Source: Chromera velia
Lineage: Eukaryota; Sar; Chromeraceae
Length of the DNA stretch: 55,363 nucleotides
Direction: 5' to 3'
Assembly: GCA_018398765.1 (NCBI GenBank)
Contig: JAHBMJ010005903.1
Location: 1 to 55,363 of the forward strand
The stretch's first letter is position 1. Each line of letters starts with the position of its first letter. Positions 43,296-55,335 of this stretch are shown piece by piece. Under the pieces are notes generated by a model. The model ran no database searches. It was not told the DNA's origin and was given only the letters and a program-made list of their open reading frames with translations. Made by a program: the position numbers and the translations under genes.

Positions 43296-45110
43296 GCCCA
43301 GCAGAGAAGAACTACTACATTAGAGACAAAGAGTTCCTTGTTTATGTATTCGCAGTCAAGATCTGGCATCCGTACGTTTTATATACGATCCAGATATGGA
43401 ATGATCATGAAAGTTTGAAGACAGTCACGTCGACCGCCGATCGAATGCAAATGTCTCCTCGCATACGTCGTTGGGTTTTGTTGTTGGACCAGATAGGTTT
43501 TACGCTTCGATACGTGCTTGTGAGAACTGAACAAAAGCAGAGAGTGGAAGAAAAGACTGAAAAGAGAAAGGAAGAAGAAAAGGAAGTGAAAGGACTGTTG
43601 GCAGGCATTGAGATGAGAGTGGATATGAATGAAGAGTTCTTGAAGGAAGTGAAAAGAGGATACAAAAAAGAAAGATTCTTTCAGGAGCTCATCGAAGTAT
43701 TGAAGCATCCAGAGGTGCTTGTGCCTCGTCACTTGAGAATAAGAATTCAACCATTCACTCTTGTTCAAACTTGATGGCTTTCTTTATTTCAAAGACAGAT
43801 TAGCCATTCTGATTGATGTTCTGCAGAGGCAGATGATCTTTGAGCATCATGACACGGTGCTCAGAGGACATCTGGGGCCAAAAAAGATATTTTTCAAGCT
43901 GAACAGTAAGTTTTACTGGCCCAACATGTATTTATCAGTCAGAAAGTATGTGGCTCGGTGTGATGCCTGTCAGAGAACAAAACATTCCACCCAGAAAAGA
44001 CCTGGTCTGCTTAATCCTTTGCCTATCCCTGAGTGTCCATATGAATTTCTTTCTCTCAACTTTCTGTTTGGTCTGCCGAGAACGTTGCTCTGGGGAAGAA
44101 TTGTGAATAGAATTTTCTCTGTTGTTGATCGTTTGTCAAAGGATATATTTTTCATCCCGGTGTGGGAAGAGGTCACGGGAGAAGAGACAGTATCGATTGT
44201 ATTTGAGAGAATGGTATGCTTGGTCGGTATATTTTGTTCTCTTCTTTCTGATCGCGATTCTCGCTTCATCTCTGCATTTTAGCGAGAATTGCAAAGACTC
44301 TGAAAATCAAAAATCAAGAATTATGAGCTCTTCTAGACATACGCAGACAGACAGACAGACAGAGAGAGACAACAGAACGATCAGGGAGATGTTAAGGTGT
44401 TTCGTGATGGATCATCAGGAAGACTGGGCCGAGGCTTTGCCAGCATGTCAGTTTGCATATAGAGACAGTGTGCATCCAGTGACAGGTCTCTCACCATTTA
44501 GATTTGTGCATGGCTTTCATCCAATCCAACTGCCTGCAGTGCCTGTTCGGGGAAGTTCGCTGTCTCCGGCAGCAGCTGACTTCACCGCATGACACAGGGC
44601 AGAGACGCCATAAGCGAAGGAGTGCCTGGAGCAAGCAAGGGAGACGGCAGCTCACTATTATGATCGTCATCATAGGGAACTAGAATTGGGTCCAGGAGAT
44701 TGGGTGTTGGTGTATAGAGAATTTTTCGAACAAAAAAGAAGGCCAGAGGGAGTAAAGAGAAAGCTTAAGCCTGTGTGGTTTAGTCCTTTTAAGGTAGAGA
44801 GGGCAATCACATGAGGAGCATATGAGTTGATCTTCCTGGCAGGAGTTCGCATTCATCCTATAGTAAATGTGAACTATCTGAAGAAGTATATAAGAGAGCC
44901 GGGTAACCCTTCACCTGCAGTTAGACTTCCGAGGTTCGAGGGCCCTGAGTACAAGGTAGATAGAATTTTGGACAGCAAGAAAATTTTAGGGAAGCAGTAT
45001 TATTTAGTCAAATGGAAAGGGTTTTGAGTGAAGGATGCTTTGTGGGAGCCAGCGAAGAATTTTGAGAAAGCAAAAGAAAGGATCGCTGATTTCAAAAGGA
45101 AAGAAAAATG
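43229..45110 (+). pseudogene. RNase H, integrase and chromodomain region of the LTR element
   Basis: 43229-43774 keeps RNase H (FASRTMSPAEKNYYIRDKEF). 43761-44282 keeps the integrase zinc-binding part (RGHLGPKKIFF, CDACQRTKH) and part of the core. 44280-44592 holds the rest of the core and a tract with repeated CAGA. 44827-45110 encodes a chromodomain (YKVDRILDSKKILGKQYYLV) that is cut by a TGA at 45025-45027 within its conserved WKGF-W segment; the following ALWEPAKNF is in frame. At least three frame breaks and one stop inactivate this part. Confidence 0.82.
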
Positions 45111-45314
45111 ATAGACGGGCAGTATGAGGGAGGAAAGGCATAGGGTGAGAGACAATGTATGATGATAACTCGATCGCTCGAGGGCATGCTAGATAGGCGC
45201 TTGATGAGAAGATAGATAGACATGAGAATTGATTGTCCGATCGCTTGATGGATACATGATTAATATATCAGTTTTCAGAGCTAAGCGTGGATGTTGGTTT
45301 GAAAGGTGGGCAAG

Positions 45315-45621
45315 TGTGAGGGGCATTCTGTCTAATAAGGAGACTGAGTAATAAAGGGCTGGCAAGCGTCAGACAGATGTGGGCCGGACGGGGGACCCGG
45401 GCTACATAGCGTACATAGGTGTATCACGAGACTGCATATCGTAAAGTCGGGCATACTTTCATTAAGTGCTTTTAGTGAAGTATATGCTTGATGTGTCTGC
45501 TTAACGTCATCACTAAGAATGCTCGAGATTGACATTAACTGCTAGACTAAACCAACCGATGTCTGTCAGACTTTAACCACCTGTATCTGATAGTACTAAG
45601 ACTCTCGTAAAACAGCTTACA
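45315..45621 (+). repeat. 3' LTR (307 bp)
   Basis: Begins TGTGAGGGGCATTCTG right after the polypurine-like tract and ends AACAGCTTACA. Contains the 45-base block missing from the 5' LTR. Confidence 0.92.
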
Positions 45622-46492
45622 TTTATTATACTCTCCCTAAGTTTTTCTCATTTTTTCTCCTAGTTTTTCTCTCATACACTAGCTAGTAGCTCATATATAC
45701 ATATAATATCATACATATATATATATATACACATTAATAATAGCGAGAATTCTTGAGGCCTAGCTTGGAAGTCTAGGTGACGCACAGTGGTAAAAAAAAA
45801 TAATCTAAAAACGTCTATTCTTTTTTTTTATTTATTTAAAATTTTATTGTATATATAAAAAAAATAAAGGTTAAATGACTAGCTTCAACTAGAGTTTGAA
45901 TCATATCTAGGATCCCAGTTTCACTTTTAGCTTGGTAGACGCTTAAAAAGATTGACCAAAACTAGCTTCGACTAGAGTTTCGAAATGTATATCGTCCTAG
46001 ATATCGTCAAAGAGCTAGTTAAAGAACTTCTCCTCTGTCTGCTCTTCTATCTGCATCCATGTATCCATCCTTCTTATCACTCTTTGCATAGGACAAAAGA
46101 GAGCCCCCTTTTCCCTTCGTCTGCCCGCTCGCCTTCATCCCTGTAATCTCTTTTTGCGATGGTCGCTGCGTGCAGTGCCATACACGCAGACTTCATTCAT
46201 TTTTCAATTAGTATGAATGGTGAAACGACGAACCGGGTCACTCCCTCTGTCTCTCTCGTCTCTCACACTTAGTTGGTCCATCACCTAGTCCATCACCCGG
46301 CATCCCTCAGAGGAGGGAAGCAAGAAGGATGTCAGATGTGTCTGAGAGAACCACCACAAACGTATGTATATGTGTGTGCGTCTTTGTCTGTGTGTTTATC
46401 TAACTGACAGCGTCTTTCGGATGAATACGCGAACCGTCTGAAACGAACATACAAAACAAAGAAAGCGAAAGCAGGAGCAAAGACCACCATAT

Positions 46493-46800
46493 TTACCTAA
46501 TCTTCGTAATGGCCTTGTAATCACTCAGGAGGTCAGCAACGCGAATTGTCTGGCCTCTGTTCTCCTCACACTGCTCAAGCATTACATTAAGTTTCTGTTG
46601 CTGCTGAGCGCTGAGACGATCCCCTTCTTTCTGTCTTGTGTGGTCTCCTGAGAGCCACATCAGTTTCACCTTCTTAGTCCCTCCGTTCGTTTTCCATTTC
46701 TGCTCAACTTTTGCATGGAGGCGCACTGTTTCGAGCCACTCTGCCTGTCTGTCGTTTCTTGGACGAAACACGCAAGAGAGAGAATCTCTTGCATGGAAGG
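46493..46800 (-). CDS. Unrecognised ORF, charged and Gln-rich end
   Basis: The protein-like part of a longer frame reads RNDRQAEWLETVRLHAKVEQ, KKVKLMWLSGDHTRQKEGDR and LSAQQQQKLNVMLEQCEENR, and ends at the TAA read on the minus strand at 46493. The upstream part of the frame (46800-47074) is antisense to the better plus-strand ORF and is probably not coding. Start and any introns are unknown. Confidence 0.35.
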
Positions 46801-46837
46801 TTTCAGTGAATCTCTCCGTTGGCGCTGAGACGATGAG

Positions 46838-47119
46838 ATGCTGAAGAGCATAATTGAGGATGGAGTGAAGGAGACCGCGTGCCTCTTGTACTCTGTGCAA
46901 CCAGAAACTTTTTTCCCGAAAGAAGAGAGGAGGAGGAATGAGACGGTAGAGGAGAGAGCACTTCGTCTTTTTAACGAAGTAGAACGGTTGGAAGATGTTT
47001 TCCAGGTCGACATCTTTGCATCTGAAGAACTGTATGAAGATGCTGAAGACGAGGGGGAGAAGGAGGATGAGCAAGGTGATGATGCAGATGTAGCGGCCAG
47101 CCGTGAATTAAATTATTAA
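46838..47119 (+). CDS. Unrecognised acidic ORF (93 aa)
   Basis: ATG at 46838 opens a frame reading MLKSIIEDGVKETACLLYSV, KEERRRNETVEERALRLFNE, VERLEDVFQVDIFASEE, then an acidic tail (EDAEDEGEKEDEQGDDADV) to TAA at 47117-47119. It begins only about 40 bases from the head of the opposing minus-strand ORF, so the two are divergent. No family recognised. Confidence 0.35.
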   Translation: MLKSIIEDGVKETACLLYSVQPETFFPKEERRRNETVEERALRLFNEVERLEDVFQVDIFASEELYEDAEDEGEKEDEQGDDADVAASRELNY

Positions 47120-47630
47120 AATGTGTTCAACCAAGAGTACGAGTCGATACCGCGTGGGGATGATACTGAAGTGGCTACAGAATTTATGAGAAAGAAAGGG
47201 CGGATGCAAGTCAATGTGAATAGAAAATAAGAAGACATGGTTAGTTTTTTTAACAGACACAGCAAAGAGAAGAGAGAAAAGTCTGGTGACAGTGCAGTTG
47301 AACAAGGGAAAAAAGATTGATTGGTCCCTGTTCAACAAAGTCAATGATGGAATGGTGAAGACACTAGTAGAGACAAACATACAATAACAACTAGAACTAG
47401 GGTTAAAACTAGGGTTGAAAGATGTTTAAAACTTTGAGTTGAGTAATAAGTTCGCGAGGAAGTTAGTTTAAAAGTACTTCTAAAAAGTGCTCTTCTAGGT
47501 GCTCCTAGAGGTGCTCTAGAAAATCCTTCGTAGAAAAAAAGAAAAAAAAAAATCTGGAAAGGTCTATTTTTATTTTTTTTTTACCACTCAATCACTGTGC
47601 GTCGCCTAGTTGGAAGTTAGGCTAAGTTGG

Positions 47631-49121
47631 AACCAATAGAAATTATAGAATTCAATCAATCAATCATAATCAATCAATCAATTAATTATCACTGCCATCC
47701 TAGCTGGTATCGCTAGTGGCATCGTTATCATGGAAAACTAGTATGAAATCTATTTGAATCTAGATTTGAATCTACTGTTTCTACTAGAATTTGATTCATT
47801 TTTCTACTTTCAATGCCGTACATTGCCTATGACCCTCGCACTACCCTGCAGACACATCCTGGCACACCGCCCTATTCCCCCCCTTTGAATTCAAATTCCA
47901 TTCATCCTGCAGTAGCCGCATGCAAATTTGCACGCGGATCATGCAGTCACCGTTGAATCGATGAATCATGCATGCATGCATGCAAGTCTTTCCAGGCAGG
48001 CGGCCCGAGGCACTCATCCAAAGAATTTTTCCTGATTTTGTGCCCCCCTCCGGTTCATTCCGGTTCCCCCAAAACCAAGCACCGGGAGAGACGCACAGAG
48101 CTCCCTTGCCTCTCTTTCTTCCCTCAGGACCGAGTTGCTTGAGAGGCTGGGTGAGTGAGTGAATGGAAGACGTTCGATCGACTGATCGACCCAGGGAGGA
48201 ATGACGGAAAGGAAAAGGTGTGCAAGCATGGAAGAGAGCGAGGCAGACACGCGATGGTCGGGGGTCCCCCGCTCAACAAAGAGACGTCAGCAAGCACCAG
48301 CACCCCCCCCTCCCCCCCGCTTTGATTTTCCACCAACCCCATCCATCCGTGCATCTATTTGATGCAAGGCCCCCAGCCCCTCCCTGTAGAGCAACAGGAG
48401 AGAACGGGCTGAACCATTCGAAAACCCGGACTTCCCCCTCTCCCCTCCGCTGCCTTTCCATTCAGTCAGCCTCACACGGCTGCCTGCCTCCCAAGGCAAT
48501 TTATTCCGATCTTGCCCAGGTGACAGCCCACGCACCTACCCGCCTATCTAAAGCAGACAGAAAAAGGGAACACAAGAAGAGGACCCGCAGACGAACATAA
48601 GACGAAAGAGACACCGCCCACCCCTAAAGATTGGCCTCTGCCTCCTTTCCTTAATTGCCTGAGTGAAGTCCGAGAAGCGGCCATCTCCCCTTCTCACCCT
48701 CACTCACCCCCCAAATCCCGCCCCCCCCGCCATCCTATGGTCCATCGGAGTAAAGAGAAAAGGAAGACGAACGCTTCTTGTTGCGTCGCTTCTGACGGTT
48801 AAAGAACCCCTCGACCTCTTTTTGAGAGGAAGCAGAGGAGAAAGGGAAAGGGAGAAAAGATAACAAAAACCCGCCCGTTTTGCATCTACATCTTCGGGCG
48901 TCTCAAACATCTCTTCTTTCCTTCTTTGCAACCCTTACAGGCCCTCTCCGGCACGAGAGAGAGAAGGAAAGAGAAGTCCACACCTTCCTACATGCCTCCG
49001 CAAAAAATGCCTCTTACCCCCCTGACCGCCCTCATGCACGCAGACACGCATACATGCACACAACACAAACCCCTCCCCCCCCCACCCAACTCCACACTCA
49101 TTCATTCATACATCTATTCCT
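47631..49121. other. No gene recognised
   Basis: AT-rich until about 47900 with repeated AATCAATC, then GC-balanced with several C-rich runs (48300, 48720, 49075). No reading frame with clear protein character. It is the downstream flank of the coatomer gene. Confidence 0.5.
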
Positions 49122-52100
49122 TCATTCTACTGCTCCCACGATCACAGCACAGATCTGGTCGTTACGCGACCGAACTGCCAACTTCAACAGACACCCGTGC
49201 TGAGGATGCATCCCGACAACGCAACGCGCAAGGACCTGCACCCCTCCCGCGAAAGTCCCTGAAAGCAGCAGCGTGTGCCTTGACGCCCCCGCCTCCACCT
49301 TCGCCGAATCCTCGCACGGCGCCATGGCCAGTTTCGTTGTTAGGCCCTTCACTGCCTGTTCCAGTGTTTTCATTCCCGACAACGAAAAGTTTCCGGCCGT
49401 CTCGACACCCTGCGAAGAAAGAAGAAAAGAGTTGCGCAGCCACAGGTCAGGCGTTTGTGCGGAAAGAAGAAAAACCCTGCTCCTAAGTCGAAAGGACGCA
49501 AGGAGGAGACTGGCCGATCAGACGGGAAGAGCGCAGAATAGAGTATGAAAATCGTAAACAGACGGAGAGGTGCGTAGGAACGGCCGCATGGTTCTTTTCC
49601 TTTCCCTTCCTCCCCCTTTTTACTTCGACAACCATCAAGACACATGGATCAACTATTCATATATAAATTGGAGAGAAAAAACGAACTTTGCGCAAAATAG
49701 TCTTCGTTGGTTGACAGAGCAGCGACTGGAAAGAGACGAGAGAGAAGACAACGACGGTAATCAGCAAAAGTTTTGCGACACAAGGAATGACCACCAGCTC
49801 AACTGCATTCAAAAAGAAAGTACGATGAAAAGCCGTATGAAACAAGATCACCCGCAACCCTTCCCTCCATCCCCCCACCCACCTGAGTTCCCAGAGCGTC
49901 CCACTGAGTCTTAAAGTCTCCTGGTCTCAGTCCCCTCGCACTCACATAGTCCCCTGTTGTCAGGGTCAGGTTCTCCACAGGATACTCATCAGGGTATCCC
50001 AGATCGTCTCCTGCTTCTTTGATCGTGTAAGCAAGGGAACACGAGAACGTGCCCTGTACCGCCCCGACCCCCGAGGTATCGGAGAGCTTCTTCAAAAGCA
50101 TGTACGCAGACCCGGGTTTGTCGAATGGGAGAGACTCGGCTGGCACACACCCCACAACCTCCCAGGTGGAGGCATCAACCGACCCTAGCCGAACTTCCAC
50201 GTTCTCGAGTAGCTGATCGTTCAAAGTGTTGGTTATCTGGAAATCAACAACAATGCACGACTCGAACATATGCTTGGTTGCTTGCACTGTGTACTCTGCC
50301 TCGCTCTCTGTCAGCTGTTGAGGACGAGAGGTGTGCTGTAGGGCACCGAGACTGCTGATGCCTGCAGCTGCCACCAGAGGCTCGACCTTTGAGACGATCT
50401 CGACTGCCGCCGAGGGACGCGACGCGGCCGGACCCGCACTTGCCGGGCCTGCTGCTGCCTTTGCCGCCCCCCCCTCCTCCTTTGTGCTCGCTGCAGCCGC
50501 ACTGACTGACGCAAGCCTCTGGGCCTCCCACGCCTCCTCTGAGGGCACGACAGAGGGATCGAAAGGAGCGTCTTTGTTGGCCTTCATGTGAGCCTGCAGA
50601 AAGACAACAGGAAGGAAGGAAGGAGGGGGCACAAGAGACGTCTAGCAAAAGGGAACACAGGGGCAGGAACAGGGGGGAAGTCAGGAAATCTAAATGAAGC
50701 TGCCCACAATTAAGCGAAGCAAGCAGATACAGAACGACCTCATGGACAGATTCAGGATCTGAAAACAGAGAGGAAGGAAAAGGCACCCACCGCACACTCT
50801 GCAAATGGAAAGCATTGCCTCTGTTTTCTCTTCACTCAGCCCCACAACCTCATCCCCTCAAGCTTTCTGAAGAACTGCGTAACCCTTGTGGGGCTTAGAA
50901 GAGAATTAATTTCTGCCTGTCTGCATGTTCTTTCTTTCATTCCCTGTCGACTCTTTTGAAAAGAAACCCCCCCCACTTGCCCGCCGTGCGCCTCCTTCCC
51001 TCCCTCACCCACCTGCAGGATCTCACAGAGACCATCGACGGAGAAGTCCAGACTGCCTGCCAGCAGTTGGTCTTGCTGGTCTGCCGCCCCTGCCCCCTCT
51101 TCTTCAAGAGAGCGCTCCAGCATCTCTACGTATACGTTCGTGCGATCACGCACCTGCAAGAGCAAGAGGGAAAGGGGCACAGGAAGGAACGAAGGCAGAT
51201 GGGGAGTGAGAGACCGGGGGGGGGGGAAGAAAGAGAGAGACAGCAGGAACGAACAGGCCACTCACTCACTCACTCGCCCATGGACCTAAACTAAAGACAG
51301 AGACCAAGCCTTTCTTTCCTTCCTTCCTTCCTTCTTCCGAACAAGGCAGAAGAGGCAAAAGACAACAAAGAGAACACGGCGAGTACGGAGAGACCGGAAA
51401 GCATACCACAGCCAAGGTCCGATCAAACCTCTGGAAAACAGAACATCTTGCGAAGAAGCAGTACACGAAGCAAGTAAAAGTGGGCCCACGCTACACGACC
51501 AGAAGCTTCGAAGACCAAACACTTGAGACCCCGATGCAATCTCTCTTTCGACTTTCTCCCCCCCCCATGCAGACGGACTGACTGACCTCATCGTCGTTGT
51601 CAGTCGTGCAGCTCTCGAGGAGCACGAGAATGTCCCTCTTCAGCGCGGGGCACTTGAAGGCAATTTTGGCCAGAGCGTCGACTCCCGCTGCCCTGACGAG
51701 GGCGTTCTCGAGAATCAGGCGGTTGTAGATGAACCTCACGAACTTGGCAGGAGACGACGTGGCCGGTGCGTGCTCACCCAGGAAAGACAAGATCATCGTG
51801 CACAGGGCGGGGTACTCACAGTCCTCAATGAACTCGCACAGGTGCAACAGGCCCGTCTCCTTCGCTTGGGGAATCTCCCTCACGAGAAGGATGAGAGCCT
51901 CGACGATGTCCTGTTTGAACTCTGCGGAGCCTTCCTCTCTCAGGTTGGAGGAGAGGAAAGACATCAACACCTTGTGCTTGTTCGGGTAGGTGAGGGCGAG
52001 TTGTTTGACTGCTCTGACGACCTCGATCTTGAAGGTGTCGGAGATCTCTGTCATGAACGAGGTGATCTGTTTCACCAGCCTGTCAACGGAAGACTCGTGC

Positions 52101-53799
52101 CCAGTCTTCAGGAGCGTCGTCAGAGCGAGGGTCGCAATCGACCTGCAAGAATGCAAAACAGATCATCACAAACAGAAAGACGATCTTATTCGCTGTCCTT
52201 GCACAGACAGACTCACAGAACTCTCCTCTGCCTTTCATGCTGTTCCTCTCATTTCTCTTGGCACTGGGTGGAAGCGAGAAAGGGGGAGAAGGACAAAGAA
52301 GGAGCAACACGAAGACCTCTGTGAGTGAAGAGAGAAGGAAATGGGAAAAAAGGACATAATCACAGAGAAGAGACGAAGACAGCCGCAATCGGAAAGGGGG
52401 GGGGAGGAGAGAGGATCAGAAAGTTGGTCGGCAAAACCTGGAAGCACATACAAGTTTTGACACCGCTGCTGAGGTTTACGTGTCCGGCTCCTTCTCTTTT
52501 CGTCCTTCTCTTTTTTGGTTTTCACGTGTTTTCTACATCCCTGCCCCTCTGTAGCAAAGCATTCGCACAGCACATCTCTGTTTTTCTTTTCTTCTAGATG
52601 CTCCTCTCGGCCCCCACTGTCACCACCTTCTCTTCCCCTCCCCGTCTATCTTTCTCATCCTCACGCAAAGACTCGGTTTCGAAACTGCAAAGATGCATTC
52701 CTGACGGACACAAGATTCGGTCACGAGCCTTCTTTCTGTTCACACCAATTTCTCATTGCATTCCCCCTTCCGACCTGTTCTGATCAGCCAGCAGAGGCTC
52801 CATGTCGGCGTTGCACCTTGCCACCAGGTGCGCGCGCTGCTGAGCGAGTTTGTTCAGCTGCCGGATGGAGGCAAACCGAATCACGGGGGTGGGGGAGTTG
52901 AGGAAAATCTGATGGACGGTTATCGCGGGGATCATATCATACCCGAACACAGTCGTGCCCCCCGACCCGGCCTCGTCGACGGCTGCCAATTCGCACATGG
53001 CCTTGGCTGCCTCAAACATGACCATCTCCGACTTGTGTCTGAGACAGCCGTCAAGATAGTCCATCAGTCTCTTCTCCATCACTGCCTCCCCCCTCTCTGA
53101 CTTCAGAACACGGGCAGAGATTCGGATCAACAGGCACTCTGCCATTGTGCTCTTCATGAAACTCTTCGTCAAATTCATCACCACCTTGTGAAGCGCAAGC
53201 CTGTCTGTACGCTTCAGTTCATACAGAAGAGCAAGGGCATGAAACTGGACCATGTTGTGTTTGGAAGACACGGACTCTGTGACTTCGTTCACCCATCTCT
53301 TTGCCACCTCGGGCGCATTCACCATCAGCTGCATGCCGCAGATGAGGGCAGAAGAAGCAACGAAGGGGCTTTTGTCAACCACCGCCGTCTTGAGGTAACG
53401 GTCAAGCTGGGAGGCCATGGAGGGATCGAGGATCCGAGACAACACTCGGATGGCGTTGGCGCGATAAAAATCATTTTTGCTGTTCATGTCTTTCGTCAGA
53501 CAGTTGGTGACCATGAAACTCTCTGCTTCTGTGACTTGAATGGCCTTGATGAGAAGGAAGACCATTCGTCTCAGTCTCTGGTTTTGGTTCTGGAAGAGTT
53601 TTGTAATTCCGAAAAAGAGATCTGCAGACTCTTTCTGGGTAAAGCGCTGTCCCTGCTGCAGCAGGTTCATCACCTTGGTCAGCAAACGACAGCATTTTTT
53701 CGGATTGAGCTGGGGATCGTGAAACATACGTGTCTCTTGAAGGATCGTGGCCTTCTCTCCCGCGAAGGGATTGGGCGACTCTTTTTCGTCCGTCTTCAT
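49122..53799 (-). CDS. COPG: Coatomer gamma subunit (COPI coat, gamma-COP)
   Basis: Five exons fit exactly by phase: 53799-52775, 52142-51587, 51153-51013, 50593-49883 and 49409-49122, giving about 906 aa, a little longer than typical gamma-COP. Start ATG 53799 (MKTDEKESPNPFAGEKATIL); the open frame extends upstream but without another ATG. The N-terminal two thirds form the adaptin-like helical solenoid (FHDPQLNPKKC, LRRMVFLLIKAIQ, KDMNSKNDFYRANAIRVLSR, VKQITSFMTEISD, LLHLCEFIEDCEYP, RFIYNRLILENALVRAAG). An Ala/Gly-rich linker in exon 4 joins it to the appendage domain (IVVDFQITNTLNDQLLENVE, HTLLLSGTFAGGVQVLARC). Gamma-COP is a core of the COPI coat that buds Golgi-to-ER vesicles and binds ArfGAP and dilysine cargo. 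Introns use GTCGGA, GTCAGT and GTGGGT donors. Confidence 0.95.
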
Positions 53800-54600
53800 T
53801 TCTTTTCCTGTCTGTGCCTTTCCTCCTCTTGCCTGATCTTGGTTAAAAGATCCTTCCTGTCGCACCGGCAGCGGTTTAATTGCAAAACTCAGAAAATGAC
53901 AGAAAAATGGTCACACGCCTTAGATACCTTTTGCCGCACTTCTCGATCGCTTGGCAAGGGGACTGGCTTTCTGCTCGACAACTGGAAAGAAGGGCACAAA
54001 CAGAAGAAACGTCAGTCTGTGCATGCAGTCTCGACTTTGTGTGGATCCTCACTGCGGAGGGCACTGGGCAGTTCAGAAAACCTTGAAATTTCTCTTTTAG
54101 GCCCCAAAATTTAAGGCGTCGCATCCGAGAATGTCCCTTGATTAATTGCCTCATGCATGCATTCCAGGCTGTTCGATTGAAGCGTGACTCGAAACCAAGG
54201 CACTCATCCGAGTGTGTATCCCGATTCACAGAAAATCGCGTTTTGGGGCCTGGGCGGGCCCAGCTCGCCGGCCTTTCGGGGCCGAACGCGGCTTGTCGGC
54301 GCTCTCTGCGTTCCGTCACGCAACCCCGAATACTATTTTTTTCGATCAGACGAGACGGTTGTCCGCACTGAGACGGCAGCTAGGGGAGATTCGCGACTCG
54401 GGAGTGAACTTCTCCATCTGTTGGCTCTCAAAGTGCGTGGAGAGCTTTCAAGTTTCTGCGCTTCATCCGCAGAGGGCTAGTTGATTCCTTGGAAGAATTC
54501 GTGACGTGCACGGGACCGCCACCGTAGACAGCTGTCTTTCTGTCTCCCTTTTCCGTCTCTTCCTTGACTTCTTCTTTTCCTCTCGGCTCAACCAACCAAA
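53800..54600. promoter_or_regulatory. Shared 5' region of two divergent genes
   Basis: About 800 bases separate the start codons of the coatomer gene (minus) and the Pro/Thr/Tyr-repeat gene (plus). It holds no convincing coding sequence. The last 60 bases before the plus start are pyrimidine-rich, and the start context is CCAAAATGG. I see no clear TATA box. Whether regulation is shared is inference. Confidence 0.45.
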
Positions 54601-55335
54601 ATGGGTGGAGGAGGCGGTCGCGCTCGTCGCCGTTCTTACAACGAAGGCTACTCTGCTGGAAGAGCAGCATCCGCGTACTCATCATACCGCCCCCCTGCTT
54701 ACAGCGCTCCCCGTTCGTACACCCCCACGTACTCTGCTCCTGCTCCGACTTATCGGGCTCCCACACCCACCTATTCTGCCCCCCGGCCTGCGCCCACTCC
54801 CACCTACCGGGCTCCTACTCCCACGTACCGCGCACCCACTCCCACATACCGAGCGCCAACACCCACGTACTCGGCTCCCCGCGCTCCCACCCCCGTGAGC
54901 AGAGTTTCGCGTCCTCCCAGTTCGGGAGGTGCTGCAGTCACCTACACGTCTGTTGACGATGCATGGGAACGATTGAACAACGACACCTTCGGGGCCTTCA
55001 ACGAGACCTCTTTCCCCATCACTAACAACTCTCTTCCCTTCACTGCCGAGGCTGCCGAAGAGGAGAGGGCTGTTGAGGAGCCTGTGGTAATTGCGGGCGC
55101 AGAGGTCCCTCTGAATACGAACACTTTTGCGAAGGGGATGAACGTGACGGACGCACCCCCCTGTGTCGACCTGGCAGAATTCATTGACGAGGCAGGACGC
55201 AGCTGCGAGGCCTACACAGAGAATCCCGTGATGTGCGGGGAGATCGGGGGAGACATGATGAGCTTGGAGGCATGCTGTGCCTGTAAGGGCTGGCAGACTG
55301 TGGAGGAGGAGGAGGAAGACGGTCCTGCGATCTGA
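54601..55335 (+). CDS. Pro/Thr/Tyr-repeat protein with six-Cys C-terminal module
   Basis: A single-exon frame of 244 aa with a good start context. Residues 1-20 are Gly/Arg-rich (MGGGGGRARRRSYNEGYSAG) with no signal peptide. Residues about 30-105 are low-complexity repeats of APTPTYR or APTPTYS (about six units plus variants). A middle acidic part has four N-x-S/T sites (NNDTF, NETSF, NNSLP, MNVTD). The C-terminus has six cysteines: CVDLAEFIDEAGRSC, then a Cys before GEIGG and CCACKGW. This spacing resembles short Cys modules common in secreted or surface proteins of oomycetes and alveolates, but the lack of a signal peptide argues against classical secretion. Function unknown; the Tyr-Pro repeats suggest a structural or adhesive role at most. 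Confidence 0.8.
   Translation: MGGGGGRARRRSYNEGYSAGRAASAYSSYRPPAYSAPRSYTPTYSAPAPTYRAPTPTYSAPRPAPTPTYRAPTPTYRAPTPTYRAPTPTYSAPRAPTPVSRVSRPPSSGGAAVTYTSVDDAWERLNNDTFGAFNETSFPITNNSLPFTAEAAEEERAVEEPVVIAGAEVPLNTNTFAKGMNVTDAPPCVDLAEFIDEAGRSCEAYTENPVMCGEIGGDMMSLEACCACKGWQTVEEEEEDGPAI

Larger units (their letters stand above)
39702..45621 (+). mobile_element. Ty3/Gypsy chromovirus LTR retrotransposon, degenerate
   Basis: Both LTRs begin TGTGAGGGGCATTC and end CAGCTTACA. The flanking 5-mers TTTGT and TTTAT are a near-match for a target-site duplication. A primer-binding-site-like TGGTAGTTCAAAGCC follows the 5' LTR, and a purine-rich GAAAGGTGGGCAAG precedes the 3' LTR. Domain order is gag with CCHC knuckle, aspartic protease, RT, RNase H, integrase, chromodomain, i.e. 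a chromovirus. Several stops and frameshifts make it inactive. Confidence 0.92.
45757..47630. mobile_element. 1.9-kb segment bounded by inverted repeats, candidate element
   Basis: The left arm (45757-45830) reads CTAGGTGACGCACAGTG, then GTAAAAAAAAAT and CGTCTATTC. The right arm (47561-47630), reverse-complemented, reads CTAGGCGACGCACAGTG, then a 4-base insertion, GTGGTAAAAAAAAAAT and ATAGACCTTTC. Identity is roughly 80 percent over about 70 bp. Both ends lie in AT-rich DNA unlike the interior. It may be a DNA transposon remnant or a fold-back element; no transposase motif is recognised, and no target-site duplication is evident. Confidence 0.5.
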
